From: Plantactinospora soyae
GTDB taxonomy: Bacteria; Actinomycetota; Actinomycetes; Mycobacteriales; Micromonosporaceae
DNA length: 64,000 nt
Direction of reading: 5' to 3'
Assembly: GCF_014874095.1 (NCBI RefSeq)
Contig: NZ_JADBEB010000001.1
Span: 4,154,001 to 4,218,000, forward strand
Shown: piece by piece, positions 18,215 through 26,593 of the stretch
Position numbering within the stretch: position 1 is the first letter of the stretch
Layout of the letters: each line of letters opens with the position of its first letter
The notes under the pieces: generated by a model
Databases searched by the model: none
What the model was told of the DNA's origin: nothing
What the model saw: only the letters and a program-made list of their open reading frames with translations
Program-made: the position numbers and the translations under genes

Positions 18215-19219
18215 TCAGAGCGGAAGTTCGATGGGCTTCGGGGCCGGGTTGTCGCCACGCAGCGTATCGCCCGACTGTCCGGTGTTCTGCGCGGAGTTCG
18301 TCTGGCCCGCACTGCGCGCCGTGTTCTCGATCACCTGTCCGACCGTGCCGTGCACCGAGGTGTGGCCCTGGCCGATCGTGCTGACCGCCTGCCGGTAGCC
18401 GCTCCAACTGCGCGTGCTCTCACCGACGGACTGGAGGCGGAACGCCTCCAGACGCAGCGTGTTGCGGCTGGCCTGACCGATCTGCGCGAGAATGGCGTCG
18501 CACTGACGGGTGAGCACACCCATGCGCTTGATCGCCTCGAACAGGCGCTTGAGCAGATTGAGGATCTTGCTGCTGGTCTTGCCCACCAGGATGGCGATCT
18601 CGGCGGCGACCTTGGGGATCAGCACCACCGTGAGGGCCTGGAGCGCCTTGGAGATGCAGGCTCCGACGACCTCGGCCACGATGTCGCGGATGGTGTTGCG
18701 GATGATGCCGACCATGGCACCGACGATGGTGGTCGCCTTGCTCATGGCGTCGGCGACCGCGCCCAGGGCCTGCACCGACTCCGCGTGCGTACGGGCGCGC
18801 TGCCGGTACGCCGTGGCCGCCTGTGACGTCCACGCCGCGGTGCTCCGATTGACCTCATCGACGAAGAAGTCGGTGGCCTCGTAGATGCGCTGCTCGATGT
18901 TGTACCAGGTCTTGGCGTGCCCTTCGATGGCCTTCGGATCGCCGAGCAGCTTGTCCAGGGGCTCACGCAGGAAGCTGACGTGCTCCATCAGCCAACTGAC
19001 ACCGGCGGCGAACACGGCCTGTAGTGGATCCATGATCGCACCGATGGCGGACAGGCCGAATGCTACGGCGTTGCCCCCGGCACCCAGCCAGTCCCCGTTC
19101 TTGACGCTGTCCGCCACGCCACAGGCGGACTCGAAGATGCCGCCACCCTCGTAAATCTTGGTGGCACCCTCGGGGGCGATGACGGACGGGCGGCTCATAA
19201 CGGCATCCGTACTCATCAT
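18215..19219 (-). CDS. Large WXG100/PPE-like type VII secretion substrate
   Basis: 334-residue, Ala/Ile-rich helical protein. Residues 105-150 form a WXG100-like helical hairpin (YNIEQRIYEATDFF, then STAAWTSQAATAYRQRA with the Trp at the turn). It is preceded by a hydrophobic segment (GNAVAFGLSAIGAIMDPL) and followed by a long stretch of hydrophobic/amphipathic helices (about 163-225). The last 60 residues are polar, Gly/Asn/Ser-rich. No recognisable toxin domain is present. Its start overlaps the stop of the EspC-like gene. Best read as a membrane-interacting T7SS effector or translocation component; assignment is by architecture. Confidence 0.75.
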   Translation of the reverse strand: MMSTDAVMSRPSVIAPEGATKIYEGGGIFESACGVADSVKNGDWLGAGGNAVAFGLSAIGAIMDPLQAVFAAGVSWLMEHVSFLREPLDKLLGDPKAIEGHAKTWYNIEQRIYEATDFFVDEVNRSTAAWTSQAATAYRQRARTHAESVQALGAVADAMSKATTIVGAMVGIIRNTIRDIVAEVVGACISKALQALTVVLIPKVAAEIAILVGKTSSKILNLLKRLFEAIKRMGVLTRQCDAILAQIGQASRNTLRLEAFRLQSVGESTRSWSGYRQAVSTIGQGHTSVHGTVGQVIENTARSAGQTNSAQNTGQSGDTLRGDNPAPKPIELPL

Positions 19220-19524
19220 CGACCCCCGAGTCGCTGCGCCGCCGCCTGGTCCGTGATATCGACGTTGTCAGCCAGCGTCCTCAGCAGGTCCGCCAGGTGC
19301 GCGGTCGCGTCCGCCCCATTCCGGATCTCCGTCAAAGCCGTGTCCTGCAACGGTTGGATTATCGGTAGAAACAGTGGGCTGCACAGTATGCCGTACACCT
19401 CGTCATGCATGTCGACGTATTGCGCTCCGGAGACGGCCTCCTGGCACATCGCGGCAGCCTCGTCCACCATCCGGGAGTGGCTGCGGACTTCCTCGGTGGA
19501 CAGCTTGATGTCTGGCGCTGTCAT
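19216..19524 (-). CDS. EspC/WXG100-type small type VII secretion target
   Basis: 102-residue helical protein matching the ESX secretion-associated EspC group. IKLSTEEVRSHSRMVDEAA starts the first helix, a central segment has two Cys (AMCQEAV and ILCSPLF), and ADLLRTLADNVDITDQAAAQ is the typical last helix. It overlaps both neighbours by 4 bases (19521-19524 and 19216-19219), which argues for stoichiometric co-translation and likely heterodimer formation with the large WXG protein. No ESX ATPase or core membrane gene is nearby, so secretion would need a machine encoded elsewhere. Confidence 0.82.
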   Translation of the reverse strand: MTAPDIKLSTEEVRSHSRMVDEAAAMCQEAVSGAQYVDMHDEVYGILCSPLFLPIIQPLQDTALTEIRNGADATAHLADLLRTLADNVDITDQAAAQRLGGR

Positions 19525-19907
19525 CGCCGGTCATGCTCCTCTTCCTCGGGCTGTTCCGGAAATTGTCCTGTATAGACGTTGCCGATGAAGGAGGCCGTCT
19601 CCGAGTCCGAGCCGTAGAGACTGCTCACCACATCGACCATCTGCTGCGCCATCTTCGCCTGGGCGCGTCGGCTGGTGTCGAGAATGATCGAGGCGAGTTC
19701 GTCCGCGGACAGCCGCATCGCCCGTTCGGTGAGACGCAGCTCGGCCAAGCCCCCCGACGAGTCCACGGTCACCACTGCCTCGCCGCCTCTTGACTCGACC
19801 GACGCTCTGTTCTGCTCCATCCGCTGGCTCAGCTCGGTGGTGAGCATCGTCTGGTGCTCTACGCGGCGTTCCCAGTCAACGAGGAAGCCTTCCGGATCTT
19901 GCGGCAC
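19521..19907 (-). CDS. YbaB/EbfC family protein, first gene of the T7SS-linked operon
   Basis: 128-residue protein of the YbaB/EbfC fold. The core is AVVTVDSSGGLAELRLTERA followed by a long helix (LASIILDTSRRAQAKMAQQM). Family members are nucleoid-associated dimers, but in actinomycetes this gene very often opens type VII secretion substrate operons, where it may act as a chaperone. The GTG at 19907 was chosen because GGAGGGGGACGTT precedes it; the upstream in-frame ATG at 19928 lacks a ribosome-binding site. The C-terminal tail is acidic (PEEEEHD). Confidence 0.82.
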   Translation of the reverse strand: MPQDPEGFLVDWERRVEHQTMLTTELSQRMEQNRASVESRGGEAVVTVDSSGGLAELRLTERAMRLSADELASIILDTSRRAQAKMAQQMVDVVSSLYGSDSETASFIGNVYTGQFPEQPEEEEHDRR

Positions 19908-20024
19908 AACGTCCCCCTCCGTTGGCATCGACGCGGGGGAGTCTAGACAATGCGCGAGAGCCGTAGGGGGCCGCTCGTCCGAACAAGTACCTGACAAAGT
20001 TCAGCGGACCACAAAGGACAGAGG

Positions 20025-20492
20025 TCAGAGCGACAGTTTCATGCCCTCGTGGCTGGCCTGGAATCCGAGTGAGGCGTAGAAGCGGTGCGCGTCCGTACGC
20101 CGTTTGTCGGTGGTCAGCTGGACCAGCCCGTTGCCGCGCTCCCGTGCCTGGTCCACGGCCCAGGTGATCATCTGCCGGCCGATTCCGGCGCCGCGCAGGT
20201 CGGACCGGACCCGTACCGCCTCGATCTGGAGCCGTTCGGCGCCGCGTCGGCTCATCGACGGGATGAAGGTGAGCTGCATCGTGCCGACCAGTTCACCGTC
20301 GCGCTCGGCGACCACCAGTTCGTTGCGCGGATCGGCGTCGATCGCGTCGAACCCGGCCCAGTAGGCGGCGTCGATCTCCTCGCTGACCGGAGGTTCCGGG
20401 TACCGCGCGGCGCTGATCTCGTCGTCGTGCAGCATCGCCACGATCGCGGGTACGTCGGCCCGGCACGCCGTCCGGAGGATCAGGTCTGCCAT
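20025..20492 (-). CDS. GNAT family N-acetyltransferase
   Basis: 155-residue acetyltransferase with a clear motif A, EAVRVRSDLRGAGIGRQMI (R-G-A-G-I-G loop), and the C-terminal AHRFYASLGFQASHEGMKL. AERDGELVGTMQLTFIPS is the usual beta4 region. It begins at the ATG at 20492. It is upstream of, and on the same strand as, the T7SS-linked operon but separated from it by 117 bases, so co-transcription is uncertain. Substrate unknown. Confidence 0.88.
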   Translation of the reverse strand: MADLILRTACRADVPAIVAMLHDDEISAARYPEPPVSEEIDAAYWAGFDAIDADPRNELVVAERDGELVGTMQLTFIPSMSRRGAERLQIEAVRVRSDLRGAGIGRQMITWAVDQARERGNGLVQLTTDKRRTDAHRFYASLGFQASHEGMKLSL

Positions 20493-20560
20493 GTCAACAG
20501 CCTGGCACACCGGCCCGGATGACTGCCCGACCCGGCGTGCCGTTTGCGCGTACGCTGCCG

Positions 20561-21562
20561 TCACACCGTGATGACGACCTTCGCGCGGGCGTGCTCCACC
20601 TCGAGGTACCGGATCGCCTCCGGGGCCTCGACCAACGGGTACGTCTGGTCGATGACCGGGACGACCTTGCCCGACTCGACGAGTTCCCGGAGTGCCGCCA
20701 GCTTCTCGCTGCTCCGGGGCACGTCGGTGAGGGTGAGCACCCGATGGCGGACGAAGCGGGACCGGAGCATCCCGCTGAGGGTGAGCCCCATCGGCCCGAC
20801 CAGGCGGGGACGGCTGCCGGAGACGCCGCCGCCGGCGAGGATCAGCGTTCCGGTGGGGGTCAGCACCCGTCGGAACTCGGCCAACGAACGGTTCGCCACC
20901 AGGTCGAACAGGACGTCGTACCGCTGGCTGCTGCGGGTGAAGTCCTCCCGGGTGTAGTCGATGACGTGGTCGGCGCCGATCGACCGGACCAGATCCACGT
21001 TTCTGGTACTGCACACGGCGGTCACCTCCGCGCCGAACGCCCTGGCGATCTGGATGGCGAACGTTCCCACGCCGCCCGACGCGCCATTGATCAGCACCTG
21101 CTGCCCGGGTAGTACCCCTGCCGCGTCGCGGAGGCCGACCAGGGCTGTGGTCCCGGCCAGCGGGATCGCGGCAGCCTGCTCGAACGTCAGATTGGTCGGC
21201 TTGCGCTCCACCACGTCCTCCGAGGCGCAGACGTACTCGGCGAACGCGCCGTCGACGTCGCCGACGTCGCCGTACACCTCGTCGCCGGGCTGGAACCGGG
21301 TCACCCGGCTGCCGACCGCTGCCACCCGACCCGCGAAGTCGCTGCCCCGGATCTTCATCTTCGGCCCGCCGAATCCGAACACCGGCCGGAACATCAGCCG
21401 CGCCAGGTACGGGTCGCCCCGCATGATGTGCCAGTCCCGGGCGTTGACGGCAGCGGCGTGTACCCGGACCAACACCTCGTTGTCGGCCGGTACCGGCTGC
21501 TCGACGTCCCGTAGTTCCAAGAGATCGGATGAGCCGTACCGGTCCTGGAAGATCGCCTTCAT
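20561..21562 (-). CDS. Medium-chain NAD(P)-dependent oxidoreductase (quinone oxidoreductase-like)
   Basis: 333-residue MDR-superfamily protein. It starts MKAIFQDRYGSSDLLELR, has the GroES-like N-terminal domain (AAAVNARDWHIMRGDP, GSDFAGRVAAVG) and a Rossmann domain with INGASGGVGTFAIQIARAFGA. The structural-zinc Cys cluster of classical alcohol dehydrogenases is absent, so it is a zinc-independent, NADPH-preferring enone or quinone reductase type. It is a single gene; the substrate is unknown. Confidence 0.88.
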   Translation of the reverse strand: MKAIFQDRYGSSDLLELRDVEQPVPADNEVLVRVHAAAVNARDWHIMRGDPYLARLMFRPVFGFGGPKMKIRGSDFAGRVAAVGSRVTRFQPGDEVYGDVGDVDGAFAEYVCASEDVVERKPTNLTFEQAAAIPLAGTTALVGLRDAAGVLPGQQVLINGASGGVGTFAIQIARAFGAEVTAVCSTRNVDLVRSIGADHVIDYTREDFTRSSQRYDVLFDLVANRSLAEFRRVLTPTGTLILAGGGVSGSRPRLVGPMGLTLSGMLRSRFVRHRVLTLTDVPRSSEKLAALRELVESGKVVPVIDQTYPLVEAPEAIRYLEVEHARAKVVITV

Positions 21563-21700
21563 GGTGTCTCCGTAAGTCGCGGGAGCCTGTCGGCCCGTGC
21601 CCTGAGATCAGGGTAGGAACGCCCGCGCCCCGCCGGATCGGCCCAAAGTACGCTCCGGAAGGTCAGCCCAAAGTACGAGGACCGAACCGTCCCCGGCCGT

Positions 21701-23272
21701 TCACCGGGCCGGGCAGCTCGTGCCCTCGCGTGGTTCCTGAAGATCGATCAGGTAGGCGTCGACGGCGTTGGTGATGCACCTCGTCTGGGGGTAGGCGGTG
21801 TGCCCCTCGCCCTGCCAGGTCAGCACTACCCCGACGTCGAGCATCTCGGCCAGCTTCGGCGTCTGCTCGTACGGGGTGGCCGGGTCGCCGGTGGTGCCGA
21901 CGACCACGATCGGCGGCGCCCCGGTCGCCGGTCCGGTCGGGTACGGGTCGCGCTGCCCCGGCCAGAACTCACAGCTCAGCATCCCGGTCGCGAGCGGGGC
22001 GCCGAACAGCGGGTACTTCTTGCGCCAGTCCGACTGGAGGGTGCGGATCCGGTCGACGCCGACCTTCGTCTCCTCATCGGCGCAGTTGACCGCGAGGTTG
22101 GCGTCGAAGAGGTTGGTGTACTTGCCGTCGGCGTCCCGCTCGGCGTACGCGTCGGCCAGTTCGAAGGTGCCCTTCGGGTTGCCGTCGGCGAGGGTGTCGA
22201 TGGCGGCGGCCAGCTTCTCCCAGCCCGCCTCGGTGTAGAGCGACGAGATCACCGCGTAGAAGATCCAGCCGGGGGTCGCCTCGCGGCCCTTCGCGTCGCG
22301 TACCGGCGAGACCCGGGCCTTCTCGATCGCCTCGGTCACCGCCGTGCGGGCGTCCGGCGCGATCGGGCAGCGGCCGGGCGTCCGCTCGCACCAGTCGGTG
22401 AAGTTGGTGAAGGCGCGCTCGAAGCCCTTGGCCTGGCTCTCCGAGCCGGCCACCATGTCCTGCTTCGGGTCGACCGCGCCGTCGAGCACGAACGCCCGGA
22501 CGTTGCGCGGAAAGAGCTGCGCGTACGTCGCCCCGAGCAGCGTTCCGTAGGAGTAGCCGAGGTAGCTCAGCTTCTCGTCGCCGACCGCGGTCCGGATCGC
22601 GTCCATGTCCCGGGCCGCCTGCTCGGTGGAGAACAGGCGCAGCCGGTCGCCGTACTTCTCGCCGCAGCCTGCGCCGATCTTGCGGTTGAGCGCCACCAGC
22701 TCGTCGAAGTCGGCCTGGCTCTCCGGGTCGGGTTCGAAGCCGAAGGTGGCGTCCAGGTCGGCGTCCGGCACGCACTTCACCGGGGAGGACCGGGAGACCC
22801 CGCGCGGGTCGAAGCCGACGATGTCGAACCGCCGGGTCACGTCGTCGGGCAGCCCGCCGAAGGCCGCTCCGAACGACAGGTAGACCGCCGAGTCCACGCC
22901 CGAACCGCCCGGCCCGCCCGGGTTGACCAGCAGCGAGCCGATCCGGTCCTGCTGTTTGCTCGACCGGATCCGCAGCAGGGCGATCTCGACCTTGTCGCCG
23001 CCGCTTCCGCCGGCCGCGCCGCCCGCGTTCCAGTCCCCGGGTACGGAGATGGTGGCGCAGTCGTACCGCATGTTGGCCGCACCCCGCCCGACGAGCTTGC
23101 GCGGCACCTCCGGGCAGGGCTTCCAGTTCGGGCCGGCGCCGCTCGACGCCTTCGGACGGGTCCGGTCGCCCTCCCCGCCCCGGTCGAACACCGGAAGGCT
23201 GCACCCGGCGGCGAGCAGGACGACGGCGACGAAACCGACCAGGGGCAGTCGGCGAAGATGCGTGCGGGCCAA
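21701..23272 (-). CDS. Secreted lipoprotein alpha/beta hydrolase, tripeptidyl aminopeptidase (SlpD/E-like)
   Basis: 523-residue exported peptidase. Residues 1-24 form a lipoprotein signal with lipobox LAAGC (Cys24). The alpha/beta-hydrolase core has the oxyanion segment NPGGPGGSG, the nucleophile Ser in LGYSYGTLLG, an Asp in GTTGDPATPYEQ and the His in GEGHTAYPQ; the last 120 residues are the TAP-like C-terminal domain. The TTG start at 23272 was chosen for its GGAGG six bases upstream and because it begins the signal peptide directly. It is probably surface-anchored and removes N-terminal tripeptides from extracellular peptides. Confidence 0.88.
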   Translation of the reverse strand: MARTHLRRLPLVGFVAVVLLAAGCSLPVFDRGGEGDRTRPKASSGAGPNWKPCPEVPRKLVGRGAANMRYDCATISVPGDWNAGGAAGGSGGDKVEIALLRIRSSKQQDRIGSLLVNPGGPGGSGVDSAVYLSFGAAFGGLPDDVTRRFDIVGFDPRGVSRSSPVKCVPDADLDATFGFEPDPESQADFDELVALNRKIGAGCGEKYGDRLRLFSTEQAARDMDAIRTAVGDEKLSYLGYSYGTLLGATYAQLFPRNVRAFVLDGAVDPKQDMVAGSESQAKGFERAFTNFTDWCERTPGRCPIAPDARTAVTEAIEKARVSPVRDAKGREATPGWIFYAVISSLYTEAGWEKLAAAIDTLADGNPKGTFELADAYAERDADGKYTNLFDANLAVNCADEETKVGVDRIRTLQSDWRKKYPLFGAPLATGMLSCEFWPGQRDPYPTGPATGAPPIVVVGTTGDPATPYEQTPKLAEMLDVGVVLTWQGEGHTAYPQTRCITNAVDAYLIDLQEPREGTSCPAR

Positions 23273-23366
23273 GAGAATCCTCCGTGATCTTCTCGATCGC
23301 CAGGCTACGCGGTCGGGGCGGACGGCGTGGGGGCGCCGGGCGACCGGGACCGGCCTCGGCGAGGGG

Positions 23367-24458
23367 TCAGGCGGTGGCCGCCGGATCGCCCCGGAGCACC
23401 TGGTCGACGTCGAACCTGATCGGCCGGTCGAGTTGGTCGTACCCGCAGGAACGCGGCTGGCGGTCGGGCCGCCAGCGGACGAACTGCGCGGTGTGCCGGA
23501 ACCGGTCCCCCTCCATCGCGTCGTAGCCGACCTCGACCACGAGTTCGGGCCGCAGCGGCTCCCACTCCAGGCTCTTGGTACCGGACCACCGGCTCGGGCC
23601 GCCCGGAATCCGCTGCCCACTGGTGTGGTCGCCGTGGATCCACGGATGGTCGGCCATCTCACCCCGGTACGGCGCCAGTTCGTCGAGGAGTTCGGCCCGG
23701 CGCGCGGCGGTGAACGACGCCGAGACGCCGACGTGGTGCAGCGTGCCCGCGTCGTCGTAGAGCCCGAGCAGCAGCGAGCCGACCACCGGGCCGGACTTGT
23801 GCCAGCGGAACCCGGCGACGACGACGTCCGCGGTGCGGGTGTGCTTGACCTTGAACATGAGCCGCTTCCCCGGCTCGTACGGGATGTCGGCCGCCTTGGC
23901 GACCAGCCCGTCCAGCCCGGCCCCCTCGAAGATCTCGAACCAGCGGCGGGCGGTCTCCGGATCGTCGGTGGTCTGGGTGACGTGTACCGGCGGGACGACT
24001 CCGCTCAGCGCCTCGACGAGCCGGGCCCGACGCCGGGCGTACGGCTGGTCCAGCAGCGCCTCGTCGCCGATCGCGAGCAGGTCGAAGGCGACGAGGTCGG
24101 CCGGGGTGGTCTCGGCCAGCATGGCGACCCGGGAGGCGGCCGGATGGATGCGCTGGCTCAGCAACTCGAAGTCCAGCCGGGGTGCACCGTCCGGGCCGTC
24201 CCGGCGGATCACGATCAGCTCACCGTCGACCGCGCAGCGCGTCGGCAACTGTTGCCGGGCCTGGGCGACGACCTCGGGAAAGTAGCGGGTCAGGGTCTTG
24301 CCGCCCCGGCTGGCCAGCTCGACCTCGTCCCCGTCGCGGAACACGATGCACCGGAAACCGTCCCACTTCGGCTCATAGGTCATCCCCTCGGCGGTGGGGA
24401 TCTTCGGCACGCTCCGGGCCAGCATCGGCTCGACCGGCGGGTTGATCGGCAGGTCCAC
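23367..24458 (-). CDS. ATP-dependent DNA ligase (LigC/LigD ligase-domain type)
   Basis: 363-residue ligase. The AMP-accepting Lys31 is in the motif I sequence EPKWDGFR. Further nucleotidyltransferase motifs are AVDGELIV, LVAFDLLAIG, GLDGLVAKA and MFKVKHTRTADVVV, followed by an OB-fold domain ending RPDRQPRSCGYDQL. It is of LigC/LigD-lig size, without fused polymerase or phosphoesterase domains. With the separate LigD polymerase at 15.9 kb it could supply a split NHEJ system, or act in excision repair as mycobacterial LigC does. The gene 94 bases downstream (secreted peptidase) appears unrelated. Confidence 0.92.
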   Translation of the reverse strand: MDLPINPPVEPMLARSVPKIPTAEGMTYEPKWDGFRCIVFRDGDEVELASRGGKTLTRYFPEVVAQARQQLPTRCAVDGELIVIRRDGPDGAPRLDFELLSQRIHPAASRVAMLAETTPADLVAFDLLAIGDEALLDQPYARRRARLVEALSGVVPPVHVTQTTDDPETARRWFEIFEGAGLDGLVAKAADIPYEPGKRLMFKVKHTRTADVVVAGFRWHKSGPVVGSLLLGLYDDAGTLHHVGVSASFTAARRAELLDELAPYRGEMADHPWIHGDHTSGQRIPGGPSRWSGTKSLEWEPLRPELVVEVGYDAMEGDRFRHTAQFVRWRPDRQPRSCGYDQLDRPIRFDVDQVLRGDPAATA

Positions 24459-24590
24459 CCGGCCAAGTCAACCAGATCGTCGCCGGCCCGTGGTGCTCCT
24501 CGTTCGTCTCAACCGTCCCGGTGGTCCCAGCAGCACCGCGTATGCCCCGAGCGAGTCGGAGTTTCCGCAGGTCAGAGCTATGTTCGCCGG

Positions 24591-24815
24591 ATGCGGGACT
24601 GGGTCTGCGTCTGCTGCGGCCGGTGGCAGGTGAGCGTCGAGCGGATCGGCGGGAGATACCTCTACCGGCTGGCGTACCGCTATCGCCGGGAGGTCGGTGG
24701 GCTGGACGTACTGGGCGAGGTGGGCAGCGTCGCCGCGCTGGAGCGGCTGCTGCGCAGCCGTACCCCGGTCACCCTGGCCGACCTCCGCGAGCTGCCGGCC
24801 GGGCGCGGTGCGTGA
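24591..24815 (+). CDS. Small hypothetical protein with N-terminal CxCC
   Basis: 74-residue basic protein starting MRDWVCVCCGRWQ, with three Cys in the first ten residues, then an aromatic, Arg-rich middle (RYLYRLAYRYRREVG) and a helical C-terminus (VAALERLLRSRTPVTLADLREL). Third-position GC is high and consistent with real coding. There is no transmembrane helix. The N-terminal cysteines could bind metal only with a partner. It is divergent from the ligase gene across 132 bases. I do not recognise the family. Confidence 0.55.
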   Translation: MRDWVCVCCGRWQVSVERIGGRYLYRLAYRYRREVGGLDVLGEVGSVAALERLLRSRTPVTLADLRELPAGRGA

Positions 24816-24831
24816 ATCCTGTTCCTGAGGT

Positions 24832-24892
24832 CGATCGGCTCACCACTTCGGGTCTGCGGCAGGGCCTCCGCACGTGCCCGGTGAGCCGATCG
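24832..24892. terminator. Two-tier hairpin between convergent small genes
   Basis: A perfect 13-base outer stem (CGATCGGCTCACC / GGTGAGCCGATCG) encloses an inner TGCGG/CCGCA hairpin within a 35-base loop. It lies between the convergent genes ending at 24815 and 24961, consistent with a bidirectional terminator. Confidence 0.6.
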
Positions 24893-24960
24893 GCCGATGT
24901 TCTACAGGGCCTTGTTGGTGCGCGGCCGTCCAGTCGGCTGTCCGGCCGTCGAATGGTTAC

Positions 24961-25164
24961 CTACAGTGTCTTCGCAATCTCCGCGAGCACATCGGCCGGA
25001 ACTTCGACGGCCGTCTCGTGTGCCGGAATGTCGAGCTGGGCGAGCGCCTCGGGGTCGGAGATTCGCCAGCCCTGCACGACGAAGGTGCCACGATCGGTGC
25101 GGTACAGCGACGGGCAATTGTTGACCTGGGACTGCGCGGTCTTGCGAACAAAGGTGAGCTTCAC
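24961..25164 (-). CDS. Small conserved actinomycete protein (KLTFVRK type)
   Basis: 67-residue protein. The VKLTFVRKTAQSQVNNCPSL start, YRTDRGTFVVQGW centre and AHETAVEVPADVLAEI end are the pattern of a small family common in Streptomyces-like actinomycetes, where it usually sits beside an XRE-type regulator with DUF5753 and/or a DUF397 protein. Neither partner is adjacent here. The GTG at 25164 was chosen from the family start; GGAGCGAGAGG lies upstream. Codon use is less GC-biased than in its neighbours, which suggests an accessory, mobile history. Function unknown. Confidence 0.7.
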   Translation of the reverse strand: MKLTFVRKTAQSQVNNCPSLYRTDRGTFVVQGWRISDPEALAQLDIPAHETAVEVPADVLAEIAKTL

Positions 25165-25356
25165 GTTTGTGCCTCTCGCTCCTTTTAAGCCACTTTGGGC
25201 CTGATGCCTAGTGGTGCTGTGATGCATTATGAGGCTATTCAGGACGATCGGGCACGGATCGCGGCGGCACAGTCGGATGAATGTAGGTGAACGGTGGATT
25301 CATCTCGCGTCGAATCCGGGGATCTCTCGGAAATCGATTTCGAGTGCTACCCAGAG

Positions 25357-26538
25357 TCAGATCTCGCCGGGCGCCGGAGGTCGCCAGTCGGTGTACCGGG
25401 ACATCGAGCGGAGGGCGGTGCGGGGCGGGGCGAGCCGGAGCAGACTGTTACGCAACGTAACCGCCACTGGGTTTCGGAGCTGCTGGCCGAACCGGCCGAC
25501 CCGGTAGGAGGCCCGGGCCACCTGCTGGCTCCGGGGACGGCGCTGTCGGTCGTACCGGACCAGCGCGGCAGCCAGGTCGCCCGAGCCCCCGCCGACCGCC
25601 GTACCGAGCACCACCGCGTCCTCGATCGCCTGGGCGGCGCCCTGGCCCAGGTTCGGGGTCATCGCGTGGGCGGCGTCGCCGAGCAGCGCGACCGCCCCGC
25701 GCAGGTAACTCGGCAGCGGCTTGCCGAGGTGGTAGATGTCGTTCCGGAGCACCGTCTCGGCGCTGGTGGCGGCCAGCAGGTCCGGGATCGGCGCGTGCCA
25801 CGCCCCGAACCGCTTCCGGACGGCCCGCAACTCGTCCGGGTCGCGCCCGCCGGCCCTGGCGTTGACCGCGCCGAACCAGTAGACCCGACCGTCGCCGAGC
25901 GGGACCATGCCGAACTCCGCGCCCGGCCCCCAGCTGATCGCCACGTACAGCTCGCCGTCCCAGGGCTGGTCGGTGACACCGCGCCAGGCGGTCGACCCGG
26001 CGTACACCGGCGGCGGGACGTCCGGCCACAACCGGTTCCGTACGGTGCTGCGGAGCCCGTCCGCGCCCACCACCAGGTCGGCGCCGATCGTGGTCCGGGT
26101 GCCGTCGGCCAGGTAGCTGATCTCGGCGGGCGGCCCGGCGACGACCTCGACCACCTCCGCCCCGGTGACCAGCGTCGTGCCGGCCGGCAACGCGTCGCGG
26201 AGGATGCCGTGCAACGTCGCCCGGTGGATGCCGAGCGATTCCGTGCCGAGCCGGTCGCTCAGGTCGACGGCCTCGACCCGGAACAGCCAGCGGCCGTCGG
26301 CGGTACGGCTGCCGCCGGGCGCCTCCACCCGGCCGCCCGCCCGGACCTGCTCGCCCACCCCGAGCGCGTCGAGCCCGGCCAGCGCGTTGGACATCAGCGT
26401 GAGCCCGGCGCCCACCGCACCGAACGCCGGCGCCCGCTCCAGGATGGTGACCCGCCAGCCCTGCCGGGACAACGCCAACCCGGCGCTGAGTCCTCCGATG
26501 CCGGCGCCGACGACCACGGCGGTTCGGTCCTGCGTCAT
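25357..26538 (-). CDS. FAD-dependent aromatic-type monooxygenase
   Basis: About 393-residue flavoprotein of the PHBH/UbiH class. It has the FAD-binding GAGIGGLSAGLAL at the N-terminus, the mid-protein DG motif VVGADGLRSTVR and the second FAD motif GDAAHAMTPNLGQGAAQAIED. Such enzymes hydroxylate aromatic or polyketide substrates with NAD(P)H and O2. Of two candidate starts (26544 GTG, 26538 ATG) the ATG has the better GGAGGGGTGAGG spacing. It is divergent from a TetR regulator with two operators in the 92-base gap, so expression is probably inducible, as in detoxification. Confidence 0.9.
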   Translation of the reverse strand: MTQDRTAVVVGAGIGGLSAGLALSRQGWRVTILERAPAFGAVGAGLTLMSNALAGLDALGVGEQVRAGGRVEAPGGSRTADGRWLFRVEAVDLSDRLGTESLGIHRATLHGILRDALPAGTTLVTGAEVVEVVAGPPAEISYLADGTRTTIGADLVVGADGLRSTVRNRLWPDVPPPVYAGSTAWRGVTDQPWDGELYVAISWGPGAEFGMVPLGDGRVYWFGAVNARAGGRDPDELRAVRKRFGAWHAPIPDLLAATSAETVLRNDIYHLGKPLPSYLRGAVALLGDAAHAMTPNLGQGAAQAIEDAVVLGTAVGGGSGDLAAALVRYDRQRRPRSQQVARASYRVGRFGQQLRNPVAVTLRNSLLRLAPPRTALRSMSRYTDWRPPAPGEI

Positions 26539-26572
26539 CCTCACCCCTCCACGGGATCCGTCGTACCCACTC

Positions 26573-26588
26573 TTCTACAGGTGTAGAA
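26573..26588. promoter_or_regulatory. Probable TetR operator 1
   Basis: TTCTAC-AGGT-GTAGAA is a perfect 6-base inverted repeat with a 4-base spacer in the gap between the divergent monooxygenase and TetR genes. It is placed to overlap the monooxygenase promoter or leader, whose start codon is 35 bases away. Confidence 0.7.
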
Positions 26589-26593
26589 AGGCA

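Noticed and set aside
25294-25500. Plus-strand frame starting MDSSRVESGDLSEIDFECYP, considered as a DUF397-like partner of the KLTF protein
   Set aside because: It lacks the W-x-KSS core of DUF397, and its downstream part is antisense to the monooxygenase.
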